Shown here: positions 9,378 to 16,221 of the stretch, piece by piece
How positions within the stretch are numbered: the stretch's first letter is position 1
Layout of the letters: each line of letters starts with the position of its first letter
NCBI RefSeq assembly: GCF_004078655.1
Contig: NZ_RZNC01000001.1
Span: 1,136,391 to 1,200,390 of the forward strand
Reading direction: 5' to 3'
DNA from: Labedella populi
Lineage (GTDB): Bacteria > Actinomycetota > Actinomycetes > Actinomycetales > Microbacteriaceae
Length of the DNA: 64,000 bases
The notes under the pieces: model-generated
Told to the model about the DNA's origin: nothing
What the model saw: the letters and a program-made list of their open reading frames with translations, nothing else
Database searches by the model: none
Program-made: the position numbers and the translations under genes

Positions 9378-9416
9378 AAATGGCCGCCTACTTCAACTGA
9401 AGTGGCGGCCATTTTT
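9378..9416. terminator. Intrinsic terminator next to tRNA-Arg
   Basis: ATGGCCGCC-TACTTC and GAAGT-GGCGGCCAT form a long stem with a short loop. On the plus strand it is followed by six T. It lies immediately 3' of the minus-strand tRNA, so it may end the tRNA transcript and also insulate the polysaccharide locus. Confidence 0.75.
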
Positions 9417-9421
9417 TACAG

Positions 9422-9494
9422 TGCCCCCGGAGGGATTCGAACCCCCGACCTTCGGTACCGGAAACCGGCGCTCTATCCCCTGAGCTACGGAGGC
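9422..9494 (-). tRNA. tRNA-Arg (anticodon CCG)
   Basis: A complete 73-nt cloverleaf. The acceptor GCCTCCG pairs with CGGGGGC (one G-T pair), the D stem is GCTC/GAGC, the anticodon loop is TTCCGGT, and the T arm is GGGGG-TTCGAAT-CCCTC. The discriminator is A and no CCA is encoded. It reads CGG. The 27-43 pair looks mismatched (C-A). It lies between the polysaccharide locus and the housekeeping genes, with argS 4 kb away. Confidence 0.95.
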
Positions 9495-9663
9495 GCAGTG
9501 CTCTGACACGTTATCAGAATTCGCGATGAGGCCCGGACCACGGCCGTGCCGCACGGGCAAAGGCGCGCCGCGTGGTGAAAACCCGGGGGACCAAGGTCCC
9601 GGTCGTGGGGCTCCGGCCGTCTCTAACGTCGGAACGCAACGAGACGTGACCAGGAGGCGGCCG

Positions 9664-9885
9664 GTGGCATCAGCTGTGAGCGGCCACGCCGCCGTGGACG
9701 CGTTCGGGTCGCGTCCACCGCTTCCTGTTCGGCCCCCGCGAGCGCTCGCCGTCTTCTGGATGATCGCGGGGGCGGCCGGATGGATCGTCTCGTTCCTGCT
9801 CTACCTCGAATACTTCGCGGACTACCTGCTCATCGCGGTTACGGCGCAACTGCGGCTCGGCGTCCTCCAGAGCCTCATCGGCTGA
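9664..9885 (+). CDS. Small membrane protein, unknown
   Basis: A 73-residue frame with one clear transmembrane segment (LAVFWMIAGAAGWIVSFLLY, about residues 26-45). The segment resembles the first helix of actinobacterial vitamin K epoxide reductase-like proteins, but the cysteines and remaining helices are absent. It could therefore be a truncated relic. GTG 9664 is assumed as start; the frame is open further upstream through low-quality arginine-rich sequence. Function unknown. Confidence 0.4.
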   Translation: MASAVSGHAAVDAFGSRPPLPVRPPRALAVFWMIAGAAGWIVSFLLYLEYFADYLLIAVTAQLRLGVLQSLIG

Positions 9886-9923
9886 GCCGTCGCAACCCAT
9901 CCCCGCCACGCACGCCGAAACCA

Positions 9924-9929
9924 TAGGCT
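9924..9929 (+). promoter_or_regulatory. -10 element TAGGCT, leaderless start of pdxH-like gene
   Basis: TAGGCT lies 6 nt before the ATG at 9936, so transcription should begin at or next to the start codon. No Shine-Dalgarno sequence is present. Confidence 0.6.
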
Positions 9930-9935
9930 CGCCGC

Positions 9936-10601
9936 ATGACCGACGCCCCCAGCGGTTCCTTCCGCGACGTCCTGCGCGCCATCCCCACCCGCCCCGAGGA
10001 GCGACCCGTGCTACGGGCGGAGTCGCTGCCCACCCACCCGATGGTGCTCCTGCGCACGTGGCTCGAGGAGGAGGTGGAGAACGGCACACCCGTCCCACAC
10101 GCCTTCGCCCTCGCGACGGTGGGTATGGACGGTGCACCACAAGCGCGCACCGTGATCCTCAAAGACCTCGACGACGCGCTCTGGTTCGCGACCTCCTCGG
10201 GAAGCCCGAAAGGACTGGCGCTCGCGCACGAGGCATCCGCCGAGGCCGTCTTCTACTGGGCGCGCTCGGGGCGGCAGATCCGCGTGAAGGGGCGCGCCGA
10301 ACCCGGTCCCCGCGACGTGTCCGACGCGGACTTCCTCGCCCGGCACCCGTCCGCTCGCGCCGGCGTCGCTCTTGGCACCCAAGGCACCGAACTCGGAGAC
10401 CCCGACGAGGCGGAACGCCGGCTCGCGGAGGCCCGTCGCGGCGCCGAGGAGCGCCCTGGCGACACGTCCACGGCGTGGACCGCGTACCGCCTCATCCCCA
10501 CCCACGTCGACGTCCTGCAGCTCCGGCCCGCGAGCGCGGGGGAGCGCGTCGACTACGTGCAGGACGGCGACGGCTGGACTGTCCGGGATCTGTGGCCGTG
10601 A
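9936..10601 (+). CDS. pdxH: Pyridoxamine 5'-phosphate oxidase family protein
   Basis: A 221-residue FMN-binding split-barrel protein. It has the PdxH-like HAFALATVGMDGAPQARTVI region and VILKD, which in PdxH contact FMN, and a following EAVFYWARSGRQIRVKGRAE. The C-terminus (VDVLQLRPASAGERVDYV) lacks the usual WeFWqG/RLHdR signature of canonical PNPOx. It may therefore be a PdxH-like oxidase with altered specificity and not the PLP-forming enzyme itself. Apparently leaderless ATG start. Confidence 0.75.
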   Translation: MTDAPSGSFRDVLRAIPTRPEERPVLRAESLPTHPMVLLRTWLEEEVENGTPVPHAFALATVGMDGAPQARTVILKDLDDALWFATSSGSPKGLALAHEASAEAVFYWARSGRQIRVKGRAEPGPRDVSDADFLARHPSARAGVALGTQGTELGDPDEAERRLAEARRGAEERPGDTSTAWTAYRLIPTHVDVLQLRPASAGERVDYVQDGDGWTVRDLWP

Positions 10602-10628
10602 CCCCTCGCGCCGTGTGAGGATGAGACG

Positions 10629-11423
10629 ATGCCCGCCACCGTCTCCTCGACGCTCGAATTCCGGCTCGCCGCCCCGAGTGACGTCATCCTCTCCATCGCC
10701 GTCGCCGCGGGCACCCCGATCGCGCACGAGTCGCTCACGGTGTTCGGGAACGGCCTGCAGCACCCCGTGCACGAGGTCGTCGACCGGCACGGCTCCCGGC
10801 TGCACCGCTTCTCCGTCCCGGCGGGTTCGTATCGCGTCGACTACGCTGCCGCGGTGCTCGGGCAGCGCCCGCTGGCCCCGACCACGGAGATGGACCTCAT
10901 CGAATACCTCCGCCCCAGCCGCTACGCCGAGTCGGACGAGGTCTACGGCTTCGCGAAGCAGACCTTCGGTCACCTGAGCGGCGGTTACCTCGTCGACGCG
11001 ATCAGCAGTTGGGTCGCCGACAACTTCTCGTACGTCTCCGGCTCGACGACCGGGACGGACAGCGCGTCCACGACCCTCGCCAGCCGTCAGGGCGTCTGCC
11101 GCGACTACGCGCACACCGTCGTCGCACTGCTGCGCGCTCGTGACATCCCCGCACGCATCGTCTCCGTGTACGCACCGGGAGTGTCTCCGATGGACTTCCA
11201 CGCCGTCGCGGAAGCGTGGATCGAGGGCCGCTGGTTCGTCATCGACGCGACCCGGCTTGCGCCGCGTCCGTCGTTCGTGCGCATCGCGACCGGGCGGGAC
11301 GCCGCGGACGTCGCGTTCCTCACTAACCACTTCGCGGCGCTCACCCTCGACCGCGTCGTCATCTCCGCGGTCGCCGACGTGCTGCCGTTCGACGACTACC
11401 GGTCGCCCTTCAGCATCGGGTAG
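10629..11423 (+). CDS. Transglutaminase-like domain protein
   Basis: A 264-residue protein with a transglutaminase/cysteine-protease core. The catalytic Cys is in ASRQGVCRDYAHT (about residue 157), His in MDFHAVAEAWIEG (about residue 195) and Asp in FVIDATRLAP (about residue 210). No signal peptide is visible, so it is probably cytoplasmic. Such proteins often act as peptidases or amidases. It lies 27 bp downstream of the PdxH-like gene, probably in one transcript. The C-terminal ~40 residues are typical of the bacterial family. Confidence 0.82.
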   Translation: MPATVSSTLEFRLAAPSDVILSIAVAAGTPIAHESLTVFGNGLQHPVHEVVDRHGSRLHRFSVPAGSYRVDYAAAVLGQRPLAPTTEMDLIEYLRPSRYAESDEVYGFAKQTFGHLSGGYLVDAISSWVADNFSYVSGSTTGTDSASTTLASRQGVCRDYAHTVVALLRARDIPARIVSVYAPGVSPMDFHAVAEAWIEGRWFVIDATRLAPRPSFVRIATGRDAADVAFLTNHFAALTLDRVVISAVADVLPFDDYRSPFSIG

Positions 11424-11474
11424 TCCGCACCAGCGGGGACAGGTCGTCGCGTCAGCAGTGGCCAGCTGCCCGTC

Positions 11475-11490
11475 GACAGGCTCGGAGACC
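11475..11490. repeat. Diverged single copy of the 16-bp extragenic unit
   Basis: GACAGGCTCGGAGACC differs by two bases from the unit repeated three times at 12604-12651. It lies in the gap before the acyltransferase gene. Confidence 0.6.
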
Positions 11491-11503
11491 GTATGAGTTC
11501 TCG

Positions 11504-11509
11504 TAGACT
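11504..11509 (+). promoter_or_regulatory. -10 element TAGACT, leaderless acyltransferase start
   Basis: TAGACT ends 6 nt before the GTG at 11516, the same geometry as at other leaderless genes in the window. Confidence 0.55.
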
Positions 11510-11515
11510 GCGCTG

Positions 11516-12595
11516 GTGCAGGGACGAATCGCGGGGCTCGATCTCCTCCGTGGTCTCGCCATCGGGCTCGTCCTGCTGCGGCATGCGTGGCCGGGCACGT
11601 TCGGATCGGCGGGCATCGTCGGCGTCGTCGCGTTCTTCGCCCTGAGCGGCTACCTCATCACGGGGATCCTGCTCGCGGACCTCGCGAAGCGCGGCCGCGT
11701 CGACTTCGTGCGGTTCTTCCGCAATCGGGCGATCCGCCTGTTCCCGCCGCTGCTCCTTGTCCTCGCGGCGATCGCTCTCGTGACCCTCACGGTCGATCCG
11801 CTCGGTCAGCGTGACGGGCTCGCGCGAGCGCTCCTCATCGGCCTCACCTACACGGGCAACCTGCCGATCGAGCTCGGCAGCTCGGCCATCGACCACCTCT
11901 GGACGCTCGCGACCGAGGAGCAGTTCTACCTCGTCTGGCCGCTGCTGCTCACCCTCGCCGTGCGGCGCCGCCGACCGGGTTTCGTGGTGCTCGCGGTCGT
12001 TGCCGCGCTGTTGCTCGTGCTCACGATCACACTCGTCGGAGCGGCGCCCGACGTTCAGGAGGTCTACCGCTACCCGGCGTCGTGGTCGCTCGCGCTCGTG
12101 ATCGGGGCGGCGGCGCGAATCTGGTCGGATCGGGTGGTGGGCTGGATGCCGGTCAGCCACGCGGCGCGAGCGCTGGTAGGTGGGGTCGCTGTCGCGACTC
12201 TCCTGGCGTTGTCGTTCCTGCCGGGCGGGAAGTACGAGGCGACCTCGTACCTGATCCTCGGTCCGTTCGTCGCGCTCGTGACGGTCGTGCTGATCCACGT
12301 ATGGAGGGACTGGGGCGAGCTTCCGACGCCCGCCCTCCGGCCGCTGCTCGCCCTGGGCACGATCTCCTACGCCGCGTACCTGTGGAACTATCCGATCGTG
12401 CTGTGGCTCGGGGCGGTGCTCGGGCGGAGTGCCGCCGCGGGTTGGCTTCCGCTCGCGGGGATCGTCGCCACGATTGCGGCGGCGACGGTCAGCTGGTGGC
12501 TCGTGGAGGTGCCGTCCAGGCGCTGGCGCCGGCGACTCGATGCTCGAGCGGCGACGGCCCAGGTTCAAGGACGGGTCACGTCGCCCGTGGGGTGA
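11516..12595 (+). CDS. Acyltransferase 3 family membrane protein (OafA/YrhL-like)
   Basis: A 359-residue integral membrane acyltransferase with about ten hydrophobic helices. The family signature starts at residue 5 (GLDLLRGLAIGLVLLRHAWP), with the conserved R-x10-H. Also present are VAFFALSGYLITGILL, FVRFFRNRAIRLFPPLL and DHLWTLATEEQFYLVWPL. Such proteins acetylate sugars on cell-envelope polysaccharides or lipids. Unlike larger OafA proteins it has no SGNH domain. Its substrate cannot be inferred. The gene converges with the lipoprotein gene at 12653. Confidence 0.9.
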   Translation: MQGRIAGLDLLRGLAIGLVLLRHAWPGTFGSAGIVGVVAFFALSGYLITGILLADLAKRGRVDFVRFFRNRAIRLFPPLLLVLAAIALVTLTVDPLGQRDGLARALLIGLTYTGNLPIELGSSAIDHLWTLATEEQFYLVWPLLLTLAVRRRRPGFVVLAVVAALLLVLTITLVGAAPDVQEVYRYPASWSLALVIGAAARIWSDRVVGWMPVSHAARALVGGVAVATLLALSFLPGGKYEATSYLILGPFVALVTVVLIHVWRDWGELPTPALRPLLALGTISYAAYLWNYPIVLWLGAVLGRSAAAGWLPLAGIVATIAAATVSWWLVEVPSRRWRRRLDARAATAQVQGRVTSPVG

Positions 12596-12603
12596 GCCCT
12601 TTC

Positions 12604-12651
12604 GACAGGCTCAGGGACCGACAGGCTCAGGGACCGACAGGCTCAGGGACC
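12604..12651. repeat. Three perfect tandem copies of a 16-bp unit
   Basis: GACAGGCTCAGGGACC is repeated at 12604, 12620 and 12636 between two convergent genes. The first copy with its left flank can fold (GAGCC at 12594 with GGCTC at 12608; CCCT with AGGG), so the array may act as a terminator or a mobile extragenic element. Confidence 0.9.
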
Positions 12652-12652
12652 G

Positions 12653-13294
12653 CTACAGCTCGAGGTTCGTGAGGATCGGGGCGACGAGTTCGCGCGCTTC
12701 GGCGGCACCCGCGAAGAACGGGCTCGACAAGACGATCCAGTGGTCATCGGCGAAGACCTGAGCGACTCCCGTGCCGTCGACGACATCGAAGTAGGCGGCG
12801 TCGCCGCCGAGTTCGCTCGCGGGTGTGCTCGACGTCTCCGCCTCTTCGCTGACGCGGTCGAACTCGCTCGCGCCGGGGATCGTCACGGCGACATCGATGG
12901 GGAAGGCGTTCGTGTCGTTGCTCCAGCGGCAGATGCGCCCGCCGAGGTCGGCGGCCTCCGCGAGCGCCGAACCGGCGGACGGAGTCGGGGCGGCGACGGC
13001 GCTGTAGTTGGGGTTGTACGCGTAGACGTCGTCGGCGGAGAGCACCTCGGCGCACTCCGGCGCGGCCTCACCGAGGTCCGGCAACTCCGGCGGGGTCTCG
13101 TCGGGGGTCGGGACGCTCGAACCCGAGGGGGTCGCGGACGGCGACGGAGCACCCGACGCGCTGGCCGACGGCGTCGCCGCGGGCTCCGGGGTGCAACCGC
13201 TCAAGAAAAGCGCGGCTCCCGCCACGAGGGCGGCGGCGGTGGCGGTTCGTGCGAAGCCGCGCACGTCGACGCGCGGGGAGCGGAGGCTGACCAT
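12653..13294 (-). CDS. Putative lipoprotein of unknown function
   Basis: 213 residues with an N-terminal Arg-containing n-region, a hydrophobic stretch [11 protein letters not shown] and a lipobox LSGC (cleavage about residue 29). A Pro/Ser/Thr-rich linker follows (about residues 30-65), then a globular domain with two cysteines (ECAEV, RICRW) that could form a disulfide. It is expected to be anchored on the outer face of the membrane. ATG 13294 is chosen because the lipoprotein signal begins there. No family assigned; general resemblance to DUF3558-like lipoproteins. Confidence 0.75.
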   Translation of the reverse strand: MVSLRSPRVDVRGFARTATAAALVAGAALFLSGCTPEPAATPSASASGAPSPSATPSGSSVPTPDETPPELPDLGEAAPECAEVLSADDVYAYNPNYSAVAAPTPSAGSALAEAADLGGRICRWSNDTNAFPIDVAVTIPGASEFDRVSEEAETSSTPASELGGDAAYFDVVDGTGVAQVFADDHWIVLSSPFFAGAAEARELVAPILTNLEL

Positions 13295-13387
13295 GGGGTC
13301 CTCTTTTCTGGGGAGCGAGCAGCCCGACGATAGCAACGCGGTGGCCCGGAGCGCCGCTCCACCGGCGGCGCGCCCCGCGGGGGCGGA

Positions 13388-13393
13388 TAGAAT
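13388..13393 (+). promoter_or_regulatory. -10 element TAGAAT before argS
   Basis: TAGAAT ends 8 nt before the argS GTG at 13402. No ribosome binding site is present, consistent with a leaderless mRNA. Confidence 0.6.
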
Positions 13394-13401
13394 CGACCCC
13401 C

Positions 13402-15066
13402 GTGACCCCGACTGATCTCGCCCAGACCCTGTACGACCTCGTCCTGCCGCTCGCCGAGCGACGCCAGGCCGGTTCGGCGGCGTCCATCACGCGCGAGTCC
13501 ATCACGATCGAGCGGCCCAAGAACCGCGAGCACGGCGACTGGACGTCGAACCTCGCCATGCGTCTCGCGAAGCCGCTCGGCACCAACCCGCGCGAGCTCG
13601 CGACGGAACTCGCCGAGGGCCTCGCGCAGGTCGACGGCATCGACTCCGCCGAGGTCGCCGGTCCCGGCTTCATCAACATCCGGCTCTCCGCGTCCGCCGC
13701 GGGGCAGCTCGCGAAGACGATCGTCGACGCCGGCGCCCACTACGGCGAGGGCGACCTCTACACGGGCATCCCGATCAACCTCGAATTCGTCTCCGCCAAC
13801 CCCACCGGTCCCATCCACATGGGTGGTGTGCGCTGGGCGGCCGTCGGCGACTCGCTCGCGCGCGTGCTCCAGGCCGAAGGCGCCTCCGTCACACGCGAGT
13901 ACTACTTCAACGACCACGGCTCGCAGATCGACCGCTTCGCCCGGAGCCTGCTCGCCCACTACCTCGGCGAGCCGACTCCGGAGGACGGCTACGGCGGCGC
14001 GTACATCGGCGAGATCGCCGAGCGCGTCGTCGCCGACTACGACGGCGACATGGCGGCGCTCGACCGCGACGCTCAGCAGGAGATCTTCCGCTCGCACGGC
14101 ACCGAGCTCATGTTCGAGGAGATCAAGGCGAAGCTGCACGGCTTCGGCGTCGACTTCGACGTCTACTTCCACGAGGACCACCTGCACGAATCCGGCGCCG
14201 TCGGTCGCGCCATCGAGCGCCTCCGCGCGCTCGGTCACGTGTTCGAGGAGGACGGCGCCGTCTGGCTCCGCACCACGACGTTCGGCGACGACCGCGACCG
14301 GGTCATCATCCGCAGCAACGGCGAACCCGCCTACATCTCGGGTGACCTCGGCTACTACCTCAACAAGCGTGAGCGCGGCTTCGAGCAGAACCTCATCATG
14401 CTGGGCGCCGACCACCACGGCTACGTCGGCCGCATGATGGCGATGGCCGAAGCTTTCGGCGACGTTCCGGGCGTCAACCTGCAGATCCTCATCGGCCAGA
14501 TGGTGAACCTGCTGAAGGACGGTGAACCCGTCAAGATGTCGAAGCGCGCCGGCACGATCGTGACGCTCGACGACCTCGTCGACGCCGTCGGGGTCGACGC
14601 CGGCCGCTACGCGCTCGTGCGCTCCTCGAGCGACTCGCCCCTCGACATCGACCTCGACCTGCTCGCGAAGCGCTCGAACGACAACCCCGTCTTCTACGTG
14701 CAGTACGCGCACGCCCGCACGAGCGCCGTCGACCGGAACGCCGCGACGGTCGGCGTCGACCGCTCGGCGTTCGCGCCGGAGCTGCTGTCGCACGAGACCG
14801 AGTCGGCGCTCCTCGGCGCGCTGCAGGAGTTCCCGCGCATCGTCGCCCAGGCGGCCGAACTGCGCGAGCCCCACCGCATCGCGCGCTACCTCGAAGAGGT
14901 CGCTGGGCTGTACCACCGCTGGTACGACAACTGCCGCGTGCTCCCACTCGGCGACGAGCCGGTGTCCGACCTGCACCGCACACGCCTCTGGCTCAACGAC
15001 GCGACCGGGCAGGTGATCCGCAACGGCCTCGGCCTGCTCGGCGTCTCCGCGCCCGAGCGAATGTGA
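13402..15066 (+). CDS. argS: Arginyl-tRNA synthetase
   Basis: Class I synthetase charging tRNA-Arg. The N-terminal ArgRS add-1 domain contains [17 protein letters not shown]. The ATP-binding HIGH equivalent is [13 protein letters not shown] (about residue 140), and the KMSKS motif is VKMSKRAGT (about residue 377). A C-terminal DALR anticodon-binding domain ends in [13 protein letters not shown]. At 554 aa it is normal length. It starts a gene run (argS, DUF2993 gene, lysA, hom, thrC, thrB) typical of actinobacteria. Confidence 0.98.
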   Translation: MTPTDLAQTLYDLVLPLAERRQAGSAASITRESITIERPKNREHGDWTSNLAMRLAKPLGTNPRELATELAEGLAQVDGIDSAEVAGPGFINIRLSASAAGQLAKTIVDAGAHYGEGDLYTGIPINLEFVSANPTGPIHMGGVRWAAVGDSLARVLQAEGASVTREYYFNDHGSQIDRFARSLLAHYLGEPTPEDGYGGAYIGEIAERVVADYDGDMAALDRDAQQEIFRSHGTELMFEEIKAKLHGFGVDFDVYFHEDHLHESGAVGRAIERLRALGHVFEEDGAVWLRTTTFGDDRDRVIIRSNGEPAYISGDLGYYLNKRERGFEQNLIMLGADHHGYVGRMMAMAEAFGDVPGVNLQILIGQMVNLLKDGEPVKMSKRAGTIVTLDDLVDAVGVDAGRYALVRSSSDSPLDIDLDLLAKRSNDNPVFYVQYAHARTSAVDRNAATVGVDRSAFAPELLSHETESALLGALQEFPRIVAQAAELREPHRIARYLEEVAGLYHRWYDNCRVLPLGDEPVSDLHRTRLWLNDATGQVIRNGLGLLGVSAPERM

Positions 15067-15077
15067 CCGAGGTCGGG

Positions 15078-15152
15078 CGGCTGAGCCCGAACGGCTGAGC
15101 CCGAACGCCTCTGCCCCCCCGAACGGCCCTGACCCCGAATGGCCCTGACCCC
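15078..15152. repeat. Two adjacent tandem duplications
   Basis: CGGCTGAGCCCGAA occurs twice (15078-15091, 15092-15105), and 16 bases further on GAA(C/T)GGCCCTGACCCC occurs twice (15121-15136, 15137-15152). Both lie in the 107-bp gap between argS and the DUF2993 gene. Confidence 0.85.
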
Positions 15153-15173
15153 GAGCATCGGAACGGATGAGAC

Positions 15174-15962
15174 ATGACCGAAGATTTCTTCGTGGCACGG
15201 CCCGTCGAGAAGAACCCGAGCCGGGTGAGGCGCTGGGTGATCGGCCTCGTGGTCGCCATCGTCCTCCTGGTGCTCGGGGTCATCGCGCTGTTCGCGGGTG
15301 ACTCGATTGCCCGCGCGATCGCGGAAGACGTCGTGAAGGGCCAAGTGGAGCAACGCCTCCCCGAGAACGTCGAGGCCGACGTCGACGTCTCGATCGAGGG
15401 CGACTGGGTCATCGCGCAACTGCTCAGCGGACGGCTCGACCACGTCATCATGAGTGATGAGGACGCCACGGTCGACGGAATCCCGCTCGGCATCCGCGTC
15501 GACGCGACGGAGGTGCCGACCGACGTCAAGCAGCCCGTCGGTCACATCGACGCGACCGCGACCCTCGACGAGACGGCGCTCAACTCCCTCATCACGCTGC
15601 CGTCCGGCGACCCCGACCTGTCGCTCGGCGACGGTACCCTCGCGTACGAGAACAGCTCGGCCTTCCTCGGCATCCAGTTCTCCTACCTCTTGAGCGTCAT
15701 CCCGCAAGCGGCGGGCACGTCGCTCATCCTCACGCCGGAGACGGCCGAGCTCACGACCGACCTGGGCTCCGTCGATGTGGCCCCCGTGCTCGAACGGCTC
15801 GTCGGGGACGCACCCGTCACCGTGTGCGTGGCCGACTACCTGCCGGAGGGCGCCCAGCTCACGGGGCTCGAGGTGACGCCGGAGGCGGCGGACCTCACGC
15901 TCAGCATGTCGAACGTGAAGCTCTCGGGCGCGCTGCTCGAGTCGCGCGGCAGCTGCGGCTGA
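15174..15962 (+). CDS. DUF2993 (LmeA-like) membrane-anchored protein
   Basis: 262 residues. A single N-terminal transmembrane helix (WVIGLVVAIVLLVLGVIALF, about residues 18-37) precedes an extracytoplasmic DUF2993 domain. The domain is recognised by its segment after IARAIAEDVVKGQVEQRLPE and by repeated beta-rich strands ending in LSMSNVKLSGALL. The mycobacterial family member LmeA binds phospholipids and acts in lipomannan elongation, so an envelope role is plausible. It lies between argS and the lysA operon and is followed by a strong hairpin. Confidence 0.8.
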   Translation: MTEDFFVARPVEKNPSRVRRWVIGLVVAIVLLVLGVIALFAGDSIARAIAEDVVKGQVEQRLPENVEADVDVSIEGDWVIAQLLSGRLDHVIMSDEDATVDGIPLGIRVDATEVPTDVKQPVGHIDATATLDETALNSLITLPSGDPDLSLGDGTLAYENSSAFLGIQFSYLLSVIPQAAGTSLILTPETAELTTDLGSVDVAPVLERLVGDAPVTVCVADYLPEGAQLTGLEVTPEAADLTLSMSNVKLSGALLESRGSCG

Positions 15963-15993
15963 ACCGCGGAACGCCAGGGGGTTCCTCGTGACG

Positions 15994-16019
15994 CGCGGAT
16001 TCCGGAGGCGGAATCCGCG
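15994..16019 (+). terminator. Hairpin terminator after the DUF2993 gene
   Basis: CGCGGATTCC and GGAATCCGCG form a perfect 10-bp stem with a 6-nt loop, 31 bases after the stop codon. There is no T-tract, as is common in high-GC actinobacteria. Confidence 0.7.
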
Positions 16020-16034
16020 GTGTGGCACGATCGG

Positions 16035-16040
16035 TAGACT
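16035..16040 (+). promoter_or_regulatory. -10 element TAGACT of the lysA-hom-thrC-thrB operon
   Basis: TAGACT follows the terminator hairpin and is the best -10 match upstream of lysA. A start near 16047 would give an unusual ~170-nt leader containing a hairpin and a Thr-rich ORF. Confidence 0.5.
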
Positions 16041-16107
16041 TCCGGGAGACTCCACCAGGGCTCCCGACGGCGACGCTCCCACTCACCCCCGGGACCGGTC
16101 CCGCCGA

Positions 16108-16135
16108 GTGACGGATCGGCACCGCGATCCGTCAC
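16108..16135 (+). promoter_or_regulatory. Perfect hairpin in the lysA leader
   Basis: GTGACGGATCG and CGATCCGTCAC form an 11-bp stem around a 6-nt loop. The first three bases are the GTG that opens the Thr-rich leader ORF, so folding would hide that start codon. Confidence 0.6.
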
Positions 16136-16221
16136 CGCCACAACGCACCGTCACCACACGCGCGGTCACCACACGCACCGTCAGCACCGACCAGCACCTC
16201 ACGACGCAAGGCTCACCGTGA
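16108..16221 (+). CDS. Candidate Thr-rich leader peptide upstream of lysA-hom-thrC-thrB
   Basis: A 37-codon frame with ten threonines, nine of them in the second half (TVTTRAVTTRTVSTDQHLTT). Its TGA overlaps the lysA GTG as GTGA, so its translation would be coupled to the first gene of the lysine/threonine pathway. Its own GTG lies in an 11-bp hairpin stem and lacks a ribosome binding site. Thr-rich leader peptides control threonine operons by attenuation in enterobacteria; a similar logic here is inference. The frame could instead be a by-product of the GTCACCACACGC duplication (16150 and 16165). Confidence 0.4.
   Translation: MTDRHRDPSPPQRTVTTRAVTTRTVSTDQHLTTQGSP
16150..16176. repeat. 15-bp spaced direct repeat in lysA leader
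   Basis: GTCACCACACGC recurs at 16150-16161 and 16165-16176, inside a near-duplicated 15-bp unit. In the leader frame each copy reads Val-Thr-Thr-Arg. Confidence 0.8.

Noticed and set aside
12604..12651. CRISPR-like array
   Set aside because: Units are contiguous 16-mers without spacers, and no cas genes are present.
13201..15198. A 665-codon minus-strand frame over argS
   Set aside because: Mirror frame of argS; no conserved motifs and no ribosome binding site.
15988..16107. Upstream extension of the Thr-rich leader frame
   Set aside because: The first 40 codons overlap the terminator hairpin and promoter and are Arg/Pro-rich without support; only the part from GTG 16108 is considered.
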